Shown here piece by piece: positions 43,299-56,267 of a stretch of DNA of 64,000 bases. Source of the stretch: Patiria pectinifera. Lineage: Eukaryota; Echinodermata; Asteroidea; Valvatida; Asterinidae. Where the stretch lies: positions 17,944,863 through 18,008,862 of the forward strand of contig CM057135.1 in the NCBI GenBank assembly GCA_029964075.1, read 5' to 3'. The number at the start of each line of letters is the position of its first letter. Position 1 is the first letter of the stretch. The notes below the pieces were generated by a model. It had not been told where the DNA came from and searched no databases. It saw only the letters and a program-made list of their open reading frames with translations. Position numbers and translations under genes: made by a program.

Positions 43299-43924
43299 AA
43301 ATATGAACAGGCATGCAACCAGGAATTTAGAAAAACAAAATGAGCCAACTCCAAACCACATATTTTTGTAAGTGTTTGTTATTTATGATTGTTTCAACTT
43401 TTTTTTCTACAGAAAACTACCAAAGAGTCATCATGAAAGTGAAGAAGGAGTTGAGGTGTGTGTGAGGCCTGAAGAAGGGGAGGAGTTCTCCATTTCCTTT
43501 GTCCATATCAACTCTACTGTGCACAAAATGTCAAGCTATATATCACATGTAATTTCGCCATGCCATTGACAGCAACGCCCTCCCCCGCACTGGCCTAAAA
43601 GTGGTTTGCAGGACGTTGAAATCACTCTCCAGAGTGACCTCGGTGCACTGTCCATCGAGGTCTAAAGGTGGTTTAGTGTAAAATGGTCATGTGATTATGC
43701 TGGGAATACAATATGGCAGCCGCTGGATTTGATTTAACAATGAAAATAATACTGTAGCCTATAAACATTAATAAATGTGCAAATTCACTAAAAAGGATGA
43801 AATGCGCATTGCAAATTATTATTATTTGTTAGTATTATATATTATATTCCAGCGGATATGTGAAAAAATTATGAACTTTTGCATAAAAGCGTGAATCTTG
43901 GCACGGATGTTTATATTTATGCGA
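43299..43924. other. No supported gene
   Basis: A short open piece after a TTTTTTCTACAG acceptor (43412-43569) has no recognised domain. GG(T)CTAAAAGTGG motifs at 43590-43680 recur near 48.25-49.40 kb. Confidence 0.4.
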
Positions 43925-44515
43925 AAAACTGTTTTAGATGTGGAACCACCGCAAATGTACCCTTTTAGGGGCGTGGCATCCATTTAAAAAAAGGGGCGGG
44001 ACTTGTGTTGGCTGCAGTGAAAACAGTTGTTCCCACTTGTCACAAAAGCAGGAAACTTCAAAAAGACATAATTATATAGATTATAAATGTTTTCCAGATT
44101 CAAAGCCGTCACAAAAATACCTTATTGGGGGCGTGGCAGCCATAAAAAGAAAGGGGGGTAGTTATTATGCCAACCTTGGAAAACATATTCTGCCCATATT
44201 TCATGAACGAATAAAACGTCCCACAGGCATTTAAATTCATGAGAAATTTTTTTTTAGATGTGGAGCCATCTTGAACACACCCTTTTAGGGGCGTGGCAAC
44301 CATATAAGGAAAAAAGGGGACGGGGTTCTCATTATGCCTAACATGGCAAAAATGTGCCCACAACATGGCAAAAATGTGCCCACATCACATAAACGAATGA
44401 AGCTAATTCCCACAGACATTAATATTCAGGAGAAAAAAATCATACGTCAAGCCATCATAAACACACCTTTTAGGGGCGAGGCAGCCATAGTAAAATGGTG
44501 GGGGGGGGGGGGGGT
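43925..44515. repeat. Four-copy tandem repeat, about 160-bp unit
   Basis: GGGGCG(T/A)GGCA recurs at 43969, 44129, 44289 and 44473, each followed by CCAT and a purine-rich AAAGGGG block, and preceded by TTTTAGATGTGGA..CC.TC in the clearer copies. Periods are 160, 160 and 184; the longer one contains a 21-bp internal duplication (CATGGCAAAAATGTGCCCAC). A G-run ends the array. Confidence 0.85.
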
Positions 44516-44877
44516 TAGTCATGATGGGGCATCATGATGCCCCTATACAAGAAAGTTGTGCCTACCTTTCATAAATGGATAAAACTCCACACGAACAACA
44601 TATTCACAAAAATCTGTCTTTTTGTTAATGTGAAGCAAGCACAAACTTACCTTTTTTGCTTGTTATAAGCATTCTCATGGTTCTCCTCTACCACATGTTT
44701 TTAATTATCTCTATTTTACCTATTCTATTGGATGTGAACTTTTATTGTATTCTTATAGTTTGGATTTTTCTAGTGGCACTATCATTGTGAATTGATCTGT
44801 GTTTTGTATGTATGTATGTATAGTTTTAATTAAGTCATGTTATTTTAATTATGTTTCAATTGATAGATGGCCCTTTC

Positions 44878-45485
44878 AATCAATCAATCAATCAATCTAG
44901 TTTATTTTATAACTTCATAATGAAAACATATAAAGTTCGTAACTTAATAGATAAACAAAACATAAAAGTAAATGACAAAGATAAGTAACAAAGATAAATG
45001 AAAAGCAGAGAAGTTATAAGGAAGTTGTAAGAAGTCCAAGGACTTATGAAACACTCCCTTTTAACCCCCCCCCCCCGAGAGAAAATCCCAAGTGTTCCCG
45101 TTACACCCAACTACCACACCCCAACCTAAGATGTTCCATTAACTTAATAAAGACAAGAATGTATGTATAAAACAATGTACAATGTAAACACTGTGAGAGT
45201 GGTAAAGTAGTAATAAACAAAATAAACAAAATCAAGTTCCTTGCAGGTAGTTTCTAGACAATGTTAAAGACTTCGCTTTAGAAATAAAAGATGGCAATCC
45301 GTTCCAGAGTTTGCAGCCTTGATAGCGTATGCTGTGTTGGAGAGCTGTGGTTTTGAAAAGAAATTGTTAAAAAATAACAGGAAGGTTGCCTTTGTGGTAA
45401 TTATACATAAATACCGCAGTTTGCATGTGGTTGATGTTGGATACTTCGAGCACATTATACTTCCTAAAGCAATCCTGCACTGAGT
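44878..45485 (-). mobile_element. LINE 3' end (CR1/Jockey-like) with tetranucleotide tail
   Basis: Reading the minus strand from about 45485: DCFRKYNVLEVSNINHMQTA, then FMYNYHKGNLPVIF, a TAA, and ALQHSIRYQGCKLWNGLPSF, ISKAKSLTLSRNY. This is the usual C-terminal tail of CR1/Jockey-type reverse transcriptases (FMYxYxxxxLP...SxRYxGxxLWNxLP). A short 3' untranslated region follows and ends in an (ATTG)n tail at 44878-44898, typical of CR1-like 3' ends. It is 5'-truncated, and the stop makes it inactive. Confidence 0.85.
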
Positions 45486-45956
45486 CACTATACTTAAACC
45501 CTGTTATGTATCTGGGTGCACGTTGTTATGTATCTGAGTGCACCATTGAAAATCATCTGTTAGGTGACATGGCAAATATCTGTATAAAATAAAGCTATTA
45601 TTAGGCCCTATAGGATCTTGTACTAACAGAGCTCTTCTGATCAGGGTTCGACATTAGTCATATTTTGGTTTGGCAGCCAGATTAAGTCTCCGCAGTTTAA
45701 TTTTGTATATTACTGGCAATGCAACATTTCTGCCAAATGCAAGGTAGAGCGGCATCGCACATGGAACTTGAGATGGGGCACATCTGTTTCCCCCTCCCCC
45801 GGAGAAGTTTGAAAATATATTTATCCCGGCCTGAAACTAACCAATACTGTACATCATTAAAGGATAAATACAATTTTTTGAAACGTTCTAACCAACATAA
45901 TTTTTTTTTTTTTAATACACAAATTAATTCTTGAAGAACAGGCAGTAAACTTCAAC

Positions 45957-46094
45957 TAAAGCCCGGTTCATACTTCACGCAAAAGCTTGTGCGAAGCGAA
46001 ATTTATGTCGTCAACAATGGTGGACGCGCTTGGAATGTATTGTTGACGTCTCGAATTTCGCTTCGCTTTCGCGTGAAGTATGAACTGGGCTTTA
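45957..46094. repeat. Palindromic MITE with TA target duplication
   Basis: TA|AAGCCCGGTTCATACTTCACGC on the left and the inverted AAGCCCAGTTCATACTTCACGC on the right, with further pairing through GCGAAGCGAAATT, enclose a short centre. TA at both edges fits a Tc1/mariner-type target site. Confidence 0.88.
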
Positions 46095-49000
46095 CGCGAT
46101 ATTTTGTCCATTAATATCCTGGCAGTTCAGGCACAGGTTCAATGTGATACGTCCCTGTGATATTTTAAGTCCACGATTTTTTTTAATGCAAAATGTATGC
46201 ATTGAGTTGCGCGTAAACAAGCAACATTTGTAAAATAGCCTATTATTGTTACTCCTTGTTTTATTAGCACTATAAAAATTGATTTGGCGGAGAAAAAATA
46301 AAAAAAAAAACAAAATACATGTAGACAACCAAAATACCTAGGACCTCTAACATTCGAAATCAATGAGAAAAACATGAATTGTGTAACCGATTACGATTGT
46401 TACAATTTGAGTTTCTGAGCAAAACATTGTGTTCATTGTCAATCCTTGCCAAACTAACCCCCACCCTGGTTTAATAATTGTTACATCACTCGAGTATGTA
46501 TTAAAGAAATAGATGTTAACCTTACTGATATGATTATTTTCAGGCATCAACTTCTTTGAAATTGAAAGCCACACGTCTGATGATAAACCTACCTTCATGT
46601 GTGTACAGTTGTAATGTTGCCCGTGGTTCCCATCTCTCGGTTCGTGGTTGTAATATTCAAGAATCATTGGTGGGTTCAGCTGGCAACATGCAGAAACAAC
46701 TTCAACAACTTCAGCGGGTGGCAGACGCACTCAAAGCAATCTGGATTGATGAAACCAGGCTCCTCGATATTGTACATTATGTCTTGGTAATCAAGATCGT
46801 TAACTAAAAAAGTTTTTTTCAGTATGGGACGCGACGCGAAGAATGAACAGAAGTAATAGAATTTTAAAAATAATGTGGCTTTTCGTCTTACTTTTGTGTT
46901 TGTCAATAGTTGATTGATTAATAAGTGAGTTGTTTTCGGTGTTTTTTTTTATATATCAACATGGCGTCACGAGGAAGGGGGGCTTGGAAAAGCAAAAACA
47001 AAAAGTCTTATTTGCTATTAATTTAACACATTTAACAAAATGGGGTTGACAATGGGTTGGGGTGGGCTAATGTTCCCGCAGCCCACCCTGGAAAAATGAT
47101 AAATTGAGAATTTGCTTGCGAAAGCACCGGGGTTATTGGGGAATGTGCGTTGCCCCCCTAGAAAAAATGTTGGCGACGCCCATGTTTATCTGTTAGTTTG
47201 TACCAACAATGCATCTGGCTTTTAAAATTCCTAATGAAATATATTTATAATTGTGACTTTGTGAAAGCACTTACAGTTCTTAGAATTCTGGTGTGATTCT
47301 CTTAAAATAGATGTCACAAACTGAGGAATAAAAATGTAAATTAATTGATAGCGTTCTGCTAGCTTTTGTATATTCTTTTCACCTACCAATATACCCAGCG
47401 TGAATGCAGTGGCGTATTTATTGGGTCCGGGAATTTTCCGTAGGAAAATGTACGTAACCCAGATTCATAACACTTAGAATCTACATTGCATCTTTTATAA
47501 AACGAGGGTTAGATTAAGGGGGCTGCATGTGTAAGGCGTGCTGGTGTTTTTTCAATGGATTAGGGCAATAAGAAAACAAATCAGGTAGTGTTAGCAATTA
47601 CATGTATACAAAAAGTATATTTTTTGCTTTGCACCATAACGAGTCATAACATTATAGCAAGCCCCCCCCCCCCCCGATCATCCTGAGCTGCTAGCAAACA
47701 AGAAGCAAGCTGTCCCGGGGAAGACCAGTGAAGACTTATCCTGATGGAACTATGATGCAGAAGTCGGCACCAAGGAAGAGCTGGCCAGCTGTAAGGGCTT
47801 ACGAACTGACATGCATGACTGCAAGACTGATCAATCAAAATGTGTTGGATTTTCCAATTGCCAAACAGCACAAAAAACTGGGCTCACTCGACTGACTTAC
47901 TCACTTTGGAAAATTAAACCAAGTCATTGATAAATTGATAAAAGACATTTTCTTTTTAATCCTCTCAACAATGACAGCAATAAGGCCCTTGGTTTCATTG
48001 CCAATTAAGAACCTTGCAAGTTTAAGACACAGAATGTTTGGGGTTGTAACTACATGATCAAACTTCATAGCCACGCCTGGAACGTACAGCTTGGCTGTAC
48101 TCGTTGTAAAACAAACTGCCGAAATGGTGAAGAAATAGCAGCACATTCAGTAACCTCAAGTTAAACCCGTATCTGGGTTGCGCCTTTAGTAATCCCCTCT
48201 TCACCGAATGTGCACTCCGAATGAAAAGATATTGTGTTAAATCTCAGGTTTTTTGTGCACAGCCTCTAAACCACTTTTAGACCAAATGACTTAGAGTAAT
48301 GCCGTTGGTTTAAAAGTGGTCTGCCTCATAAAATAATTAATATAAACAGAACCTGGCTCTCACTTCGAAAAGAGCAGAGAGTTTCTCATTCTTTAAGATT
48401 AGTAGAGTAATTTGTGAGATTCCAGCTATCCTCCTCCCCCAAAAAACAGTCCAAAAGACCTTCTGGAAGTACTACCCTGCACACCCCTCTGTATCCGTCA
48501 ACTTTGTTTTTTTTTTCCACATCTGTTTTGATGTTTCATTTAAGTTATTTTTTCCCCTTTAAAATACCATGACTTAATATTGCCAAAACTTGATTGGTCA
48601 AGTCTTTAGATGCACATTTCTAGTTTTTTTTTAAGGGATTACTACCTAATATATATAAATAAAACGGCATTTCTGAGGAGTTCGATGAGGTAAAAATGTG
48701 TGAAATATATGGTCTAAAGGTGGTCGACTTTCCTTGAAAATTTCAAGAAAATCGTTATTATTTGAATCTTATCTTGATTTACGCCCAGCCAATTTTTTAA
48801 CAGTTTCGGACATAATTTTACTAGACTGTGATATATCATTTTATGTAATGAAGATTTGAGTTATTTTGTTTTATGCGGATTTTCCAATCTCATCTTGGTG
48901 TAAAGGGGGTTTGATTTGTCACATCTGATTTTGGAAATTGGCGTATTTTATTAATGCGTGAGCCGTTTTTAATGGGGGAAAGACGCAAACATGTACAATT

Positions 49001-50080
49001 AATGCGCAATCATAAACGCAGAAATTTTTCAGTGAAGTTTTACAGATTTCATCAATTTCTGAAAATTAGTGTTGATATCGCACAGCTTGGGGGTTGTAAA
49101 GTCACTTTCTCCGTTACAACTAAACAGGGCCTCCTTTTTGGTCTAAAAGTTACAGAGCGCCATTGCACAGCGGCCGTTGCCAGGGCGTCTCGTACAATGC
49201 CACACATGTTGCCATCGAACGAACCTGCCCACAAATGTATTTTCTCTTGATCTTCACTGTTTATGTTGAAATTATTTCATAACGATTTTTAAAATCCTAT
49301 CCATGCCCATAACTTCTTAGAAAGTGACTCATTTCAATAATTCAAGAACAGCAAAAAGAGGCGTTTAGTGTAAACCTATTAAAGATCTTTGGTCTAAAAG
49401 TAACAAAAAATCTTAAGTAACTCTCTCTTATTAGCGATTGGTTCAACTTTCAAATTAAAATACCCGTTGCAGATTTCAAAATATATTTTAATAGAAAGCT
49501 GCTCGGGTGAGTACCTCTGCAATCAGTTTGATTTTTGTTTGGTTTTTTTTTTATTTTTTTTTTTAATTTTGTCTAATATTAATACTAGCTACGTGCTTCA
49601 ACTTTAACCGACCCGTTTTGTGAATAATAAAAAAACCGCGATTGGCCGATCTTTTGGAGTTAACTGCAACTAACAATGTCAGGAATGTCAGGAATGTCAG
49701 GAATGTCAGTTTTATAGCCTACAGTATGTCTGGTATGCTGGCGTACACACACGGGAAACACACAATGATGAATGAAATACAAATACAATTCAATTTTATA
49801 TAGCAACAATATTCTTTATTTATTACTTTCAAATCTCTCACATACATCATGACAAAAGAAATAACCTCAAACAAAAAAAGCCAGAGAAATTGGCATAACT
49901 ATGCCATTAGCCTAGCTCTAGTCTGCCAGTGGCAGTGCATGACCCGGCCATAAATAATAAATAATCAAACATGAAATAATGGGACATTGTTATTGCTCTT
50001 CAATTTATAGCTGAAAACAATGATAGGCCTACATGTATTTTACAAACTGGGTAGTGCTTGAGATGTGATTGTCAATTCTT
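46095..50080. other. Largely unassigned
   Basis: No gene supported. A minus-strand open segment 46522-46730 (LPPAEVVEVVSACCQLNPPM, NHEPRDGNHGQHYNCTHMK) looks protein-like and ends near a TATCA|GTAAGG donor; it may be a lone exon (low confidence). A 10-bp repeat (GGAATGTCAG, three copies) lies at about 49680-49710. A C14 run is at 47662-47675. Confidence 0.35.
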
Positions 50081-50602
50081 AAAGAGAAGATACAACATTG
50101 GCAAACATAAAAGAACAAAATGACCAAATTATCACAAAATACCTTACTGAAGTGTTAGGGATTGACAGTAGAGCATCCTGTAAAATTGTGGTTCCTGGTG
50201 TGCTGACATTTCCAACGCTGGTTGGCCGATCAGCGTTGGAAAGACTGGCTTTTTTAAAAACTGCCCCTATTTTCTTCATATTTACTCATTTAGTTATGCC
50301 GCATTTTCTTTGCAATTGATTACACATTTACACACCTGTAATGGGGTACAAACCTGCTAGAGTGATTCTTTGACCTTACACAATTCCCCAATGTCTTTAT
50401 GTTTCTCCGTTTCATCTTAAGTGGGTCGGGGAACAAGACTACAAGAATATGATTGGTTTTCTTGGTTTTTCCATCATAAACAAGCCCAAAATGTGAAACA
50501 AGTCAGTTTAACAGTATTTGCTAGTATAACACACTAATCCTCCAAATCCATTTATTTCTGAAAATTGCAGCAAAAACTAAAATTGTACATTCCTTTAAAT
50601 TA
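50081..50602 (+). repeat. 520-bp TTAA-flanked MITE, copy 1
   Basis: It begins TTAAAGAGAAGATACAACAT and ends ACATTCCTTTAA. The short termini TTAAAGGGAA/TTCCCTTTAA are inverted repeats in better-preserved copies. It contains the landmarks GCATCCTGTAAAAT and CCTGGTGTGCTGACATTT. Confidence 0.8.
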
Positions 50603-50805
50603 AAGTCTGAAATTTTAAGAAAGGTCTGAAATGCATTTCTTTCTAGCCTACATAGGCTATCCTTCTGACAATAACTTATTTCTTTTAAAATCTCGTACCT
50701 GGTCCTATTTTTGTGGTACGATTGGGGTGTCTTGATCTTATAAAATGTGACAAATTTGCTGTCCTTTTTTGTGTGTTGGGGGGGGGGGGGTCCAAAAAGT
50801 GCGTT

Positions 50806-51317
50806 CTTAAAGGGAATGTATAACATTTGCTTTTGCTGCAATATTCAGAAAACAATGGATTTTGGAGGATTAGCTTGACATAGCAAATATTGTTAAACTG
50901 ACTTGTTTCATGTTTTGGGCTTGTAGATGCTGGGAAAAAAACCCAAGAAAACAAATCATGTTCTTGTAGTCTAGTTCCCTGACCCCACTTAAGATGAAAC
51001 GAATCAATTTATAGACTTTGGGGAATTGTTAGGTCAAAGAATCAGTCTAGTAGGCTTGTACCCCTTCCCAGGTGTGTAATCAAGTGCCAAAAAATGCAAT
51101 ATGAAAAATTAGGTACAGTTTTTGAAAAAAAAATTCGAACGCTGGTTGGCCGACGAGCGTTGAAAAAATACTTTTTCACTTGAAAATGTCAGCACACCAG
51201 GAGCTACGATTTTACAGGATGCTTGAGACTGTCATTTCCTAACAATTCAGTAAGGTATTACGTGATAATTTGATAATTTCCAGTTTTTATGTTTGCAAAT
51301 GTTGTATCTTCCCTTTA
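50806..51317 (-). repeat. 520-bp TTAA-flanked MITE, copy 2 (inverted)
   Basis: The reverse complement of copy 1 with roughly 80% identity by eye. It begins CTTAAAGGGAATGT and ends ATCTTCCCTTTAAAT. With copy 1 it makes a 1.24-kb inverted pair around a 200-bp spacer. Confidence 0.85.
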
Positions 51318-52046
51318 AATCAATTTTTAAACTGTTTCAAAATGTCAAAATACATGTAGCTTAATTTTTTTTTTACAATTCCTCAGTTTGAATACATAGG
51401 CCTTAAGGACTAGCCCCCCCCCCCCTCTATACAAATAGGATTGGCAGATTTACTCGTTTGTTCTTCTGTTCATGTTGTCTTATTTCCGGATCCTACTTCA
51501 GATGGATAAGAGCATTTAAATTGTCAGGTCTGCATGGGAACCACAAGAACTGGCTTGCACCCATTCACGGATGCATACTGTGCAACGTACTGCAAACTTT
51601 GCAAACATTTTGGTCAATTGTGGGGGGAGGGGGGGGGTGGGTGTTGAATCAGCCAGACAACTGACTATTTTCAACCCAATAAGTCATGATTCTGCAAACC
51701 CACTTTGTACTGGATTGATTGTTCACATGGTGAACCGCTGTCATATGTTTTTACCTCTGGTCGCATATATACACTTTTATGTTAAGGATAATACATGAGG
51801 AGTGCGCCGTTTGTGGATGAGAATGGCCCAAGTGTGAACCGCCATTCAGAACCCACGAACGGTTAGCTACCAAGTGTATTAACGTACTTAACATACTTAA
51901 CACCCTGAATTGCTGAACTTGTTAAAATAGAACAATCATTTTTGTTTATTGATGAGAAAAAAGCAATGATGTCACATCTTCGTTATCGTTTAGTGAATTA
52001 GTTACATACACAGCACTTACGAACAGCAGTTGTCGAACTGCCACAG
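51318..52046. other. No supported gene
   Basis: Unassigned sequence; C-run at 51415-51425 and G-rich run near 51622-51637. Confidence 0.4.
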
Positions 52047-52120
52047 TAGCATACCAGTAGTGGTAATAGCGAGATGAGCTATGGATTGAAAGGTTCCCGG
52101 TTCGAATCCGGGTATGTCCA
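52047..52120 (+). ncRNA. tRNA-like sequence (tRNA pseudogene or SINE head)
   Basis: A perfect T-arm, CCCGG-TTCGAAT-CCGGG (52096-52112), contains the Pol III B box GGTTCGAATCC. A degenerate A-box-like TAGCATACC..GTGGTA lies about 50 bp upstream. No 5' acceptor strand pairs with the 3' TATGTCC, so this is not a functional tRNA. Confidence 0.45.
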
Positions 52121-52519
52121 GTTTTCAACATCTAATTTTATAATTGAAGGGAAAAATAAAAAACGAAAACCTAAGTGTCTTGCGATTCTGTTAAATGACT
52201 GATTATACACGAGTGTTTTGACCCATCTACGAGAACAACAATATGTGCGCAGTACATTATCTGTCAGAAGCCGAGCGTTGCGTCGTGCTCCATTGGTGCA
52301 TTCTTAAACAATTACCAGAAAAGTCAAAAGTGTTTACAAACACAAATGCCCTGCAACTGTGACTTCCCATATGACATAAGACCAGTCTTTAACATCAAAT
52401 TACATGTACATGTACTTGAGTCACATGGAACGTTCATTGACATCATTAGTGTTTTCTGTAGGTTTTATATGAATTAATCCCTATGATCTCAGAATAAATA
52501 CAAGATTTCTTTTGCTTTA

Positions 52520-52960
52520 GCCACTGTGACCTTGACCCTCGACATTTTGGCCCCAAATGCAATAGGCTTCTTAGGATTACCGAGAACAATCCACAAACCA
52601 AATTTGAAGTTCACATGTAAAGCATTTCTCAAGTTATCACGCCGACAAGATTTTTATTGTTTAGCCACTGTGACCATGACCATTGACCTTTCACGACCAA
52701 ATGCAACAGGCTTCTTAGGATTACGAAGAACAATCCACATACAAATTACATGTACCAAATTTGAAGTTCACATGTAAAGTATTTCTCAAGTTATTGCGCT
52801 GACAAAATTTCTTTTGTTTTAGCCACTGGGACCTTGACCTCTAACCATTCAGCACCGAATGCAATAGGCTTCTTAGGATTACCAAGAACAATACAAAAAC
52901 CAAATTTGAAGTTCATATGTTAAGTATTTCTCAAGTTATCATACTGACCAGATTTGTCCG
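52520..52960. repeat. Three-copy satellite (144-158-bp unit)
   Basis: Units start at 52520, 52664 and 52822 with GCCACTG(T/G)GACC.TGACC and share GGCTTCTTAGGATTAC, AGAACAAT, CCAAATTTGAAGTTCA and TTTCTCAAGTTAT. The middle unit carries a 14-bp insertion including TTACATGTA. Confidence 0.9.
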
Positions 52961-52982
52961 GAAACACACACACACGCTTACA

Positions 52983-53640
52983 ATAGAAGTGGGGTACTTC
53001 CTTTGTTCTCCTGTACTAACATTTTGCAACGTCGCACACGTATATATGTCAAAATGCTCTTATATATCTGAAATTCGGACATAGTATCCCTTTTTCTAAA
53101 ACTCTTCCATTTGCGACATCCCACCGTGGAAATTCCTAGTTTTTTGAGAAAATCCATATATCTACTTCGTGAATGACTTGTGGGGTACTAAAATGGTACC
53201 CCACAAGTCGGTGGGCTTTCCTTGTGAGGTTCCTCCCATTGTTCCGGTACCCCACAAGGCGGTGTCTGTACATACACCCACCCACCCATGCTCATACATT
53301 GTAGAAGTGGGGTAATCCTTTGTTCTCGTGTACTAAAATTTTGCAACGTCGCACACTAATTTCACAATACTCTTATATTTTAACCTGAATTAATTTCCTA
53401 GGCTGAAATTTGGGCTTAATATCCCTTTTCTAAAACTCTTCCATTTGCGACAGATCAACCCAATTTGGAAATTCCTAGTTTTTGAGTAAAATCCATATAT
53501 CTATTTCGTGAAAAACTTGTGGGGTACCAAAACAGTACCCCGCAAGTCGGTGGGCATTCCTTGTGGGGTACCTCCCATTGTTCCAGTACCCCACAAGGCA
53601 GTGTTTGTACACGCACACCCACCCACCCACCAATGGAAGG
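52983..53640. repeat. Two-copy tandem repeat (318-bp unit) with internal inverted repeat
   Basis: GAAGTGGGGTA starts units at 52986 and 53304. Both share TTTGCAACGTCGCACAC, TCTAAAACTCTTCCATTTGC and a hairpin made of CTTGTGGGGTAC and GTACCCC(A/G)CAAG. Confidence 0.9.
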
Positions 53641-53885
53641 ACAAGGCAGAAACAGTATGCCCCTTCGGCTGTGCTGCGGGGCATAAAAAACAATTAAAAA
53701 AAAACAATAGTGTGACGTCACAGGAGGGTATGAAGTGATATCATCTAACCATAATTCTATCAGGGGCTGTTTTTACATACACACAAGGAGGGTGGTTTGC
53801 TGTTGTTATAACATAAATACGTACACCATCTGTACATGGGAGAGAGCTGTTCCAATTAGCCAACGCATCTGTGCACATGCAAAGC

Positions 53886-54075
53886 AATGATTTGCATACA
53901 TCAAAAAATGAAATGATCACATTATCACGAATTACCTTACTGGACTGTTAGGGAATGACATGAGTCAAAAGCATCCTGTAAAATCGTAGCTCCTGGTGTG
54001 CCGACATTTTACATATTTTTCTAATGTTGGTCGGCCGACCAGCATTGGAGAAAACTGGCATTTTTGGATCGTACC
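53886..54075 (+). repeat. 520-bp TTAA-flanked MITE, 5' fragment
   Basis: It shares the blocks AATTACCTTACTG, GTTAGGGAATGACA, GCATCCTGTAAAATCG and CTCCTGGTGTGC with the copies at 50.1 and 56.3 kb, then breaks off after GGAGAAAACTGGCATTTTT. Confidence 0.75.
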
Positions 54076-55051
54076 CGTAACCTACTTTACAAATTACAAA
54101 GTAACTTCTTAGTCAAGGAAAAAGAAATGTTTCGAATGTCAGTGGGAACATTTTTATGAACAACTGAACAGCAACTTCAGATTTGAATTTATGGCTTGGG
54201 TTTCCTTTTTTTCCCGTATGTTTTTTTCAATAGGGTACCTGGTACCTGTACTACCGGTAAATGCACACCCCTACTGCTATTTGAATAAAAAATGGAATAT
54301 CTCTAGTGGTTGATTTTCAGCATTGGTTTTTAAGGTATCCATATAAAGGCTGTATATATGCGCACACCACCAATGGATCTCAACATTTTTTACAGGTTAA
54401 CCCCAATTGTTTCCTTCCGGGTACAGGTCAAGCATTTAACTGGGAACTCACCCCCAAAAAGGAAATTCATACGTATTAAGATGTTGTACAGTGTTTTTCC
54501 ATTTTTGATGGCACACATGGGCAGTCTAAAAAAGTAAATCAGCTGATCCAAGGAAAAGGTTTATTCCTGAAAGGTGCACTCCATCATGCCAAAACGAGTG
54601 GAACTGTGACCACTGAAGTTGTGGGTGGTGAATCAACGTTGCCCGTACCGTACCCGGCGATTAAGTGATTGTGCCCATAGTACAGCTTCAACTCAACCTC
54701 GCCACCTCGGAAGGAAAAAAAAAACGCCCCAAAATAACAAGCTCTGGGAAGTATTGTCAGACAAGACTAGCTGGCCATAGGGAATCTTGTGAGTCATTCT
54801 AGCATGAAATCCTTAATGCGCTGTCTGAAACAAAAGGTATCTAACCAGGCCACTCGTTCCAATGTGCACAATCAGCAATGTAGGGGATGGCCACCTATGG
54901 CAATTTGGGCACATCAGCCTAACCCAGCACTCCCAATTCGTTCCAGCAAGCCACTGACCGGCAACCCAAACTGCAAGCTAGTAAGCTACCGGACGAACAA
55001 TTGAATCACCATGAATCCAGCATCCAGCAAAAACATCTAGCTTCTTCTTAG
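54076..55051. other. No supported gene; holds a dispersed repeat
   Basis: 54482-54560 (GATGTTGTACAGTGTTTTTC, AATCAGCTGATCCAAGGAAA) matches 62865-62942. Otherwise unassigned. Confidence 0.45.
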
Positions 55052-55429
55052 GCCAAAAAAAAAAAAAGTCTCCAGTTTCTGGTATGCGCGCGCGTCGCCG
55101 TAGCCATGCGCGTCGGCAAAATGAAAAAGGTTTTTTTTCAATACAAGATGATGTTTCAAAACCGCCAAACTCACTGGTTTGACTGGAATTCCGCTGCTGC
55201 ACAATTTTAACGTGTTTTTAGATAGGGTTGTGATCGAGAATAAGATTTATGTGGCCTCTCTGGACTCCCATATATTTGCACTAAGTTTAGTCGGGCACCA
55301 TTTGCAGTCATCAGCCGACATTTGAAGCCAAAAAACAAACAAAAAACAGGTAAAAAAAAAAAGCCGCGTCGCCGCACAACTTTTGGGGCAAGCTCCATAC
55401 CAGAAACCGGAGACTTTTTTTTTTGGCCT
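55052..55429. repeat. Inverted-repeat element with about 34-bp TIRs
   Basis: GGCCAAAAAAAAAAAAAGTC then TCCAGTTTCTGGTATG at the left pairs with CATACCAGAAACCGGAGACT then TTTTTTTTTGGCC at the right. There is no coding interior. Confidence 0.85.
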
Positions 55430-56267
55430 TAAAAAGGCTGTCAACTTGGAATTTTGCCAGAGGTGCAGCATCAAAATGACAGAATAAAGCCCAATTAGGC
55501 ATGGACTGGACAGAGGGACGCACCGAATGTATCAGGCGGATAATTTCAGTTGGAACTATTTTATTTGTCTTTGTATTGTGGAAGGGAATGGGAACCGAGG
55601 CCGCCATCGTTCCCCAATCATCAAAACGAACATTAGAAAATTATAAGAAGGATTCCTGCCTACTATTATATGGTGAGAATTGGCTGAAAATTCCCCAATT
55701 CTCATTACCTGAAAAATGCAACCAGCACTAACAGCCTGAAACAATGTAACTTTAAACTGAGATACACAAATATATGAACATGACGGGGGCATGTATAATT
55801 ACAGAGAGAAATATCAAATAGCCAATTGTTTGTCTGTGTGCATGGTGACATCCCCCACCACAGCCTTCCTTTAACACTTGGAAACCAACACAACCATTCA
55901 GCATGTAATAATGAGCCTACCCGGATATTTATATGGCGGTTGTAGCTGGTGCTGAGTGCCTTTATTGACAGCAAAGCCACAATTTCCCTCGGCGATGCGG
56001 GAGAAGTGAATATTTACGTCCTCCCCCAAGGCTTTGAATGTTGCATTTTTCAGAAAATATTTTTTTTTCAGAAAAGATTGCTGTCATCGATGCTGAAACC
56101 TCAATACTGGTTACTGGTAAAGCCGACCTTTAAGTCAAGAAATCATTCAAAAACGTCCCCAAATCTATGTTCATGTATCATCTCTATTTCTAGAAATCCC
56201 TTCACGTTGTTTTCTCACATGTAGTTGAACACTTATATATTCTAAGTGTATTCCAAATTTCAGCTGA
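55430..56267. other. No supported gene
   Basis: Unassigned sequence without convincing ORFs. Confidence 0.4.

Noticed and set aside
52047..52120. Functional tRNA gene
   Set aside because: The T-arm and B box are good, but no 5' acceptor strand pairs with the 3' end and the D-arm spacing is wrong.
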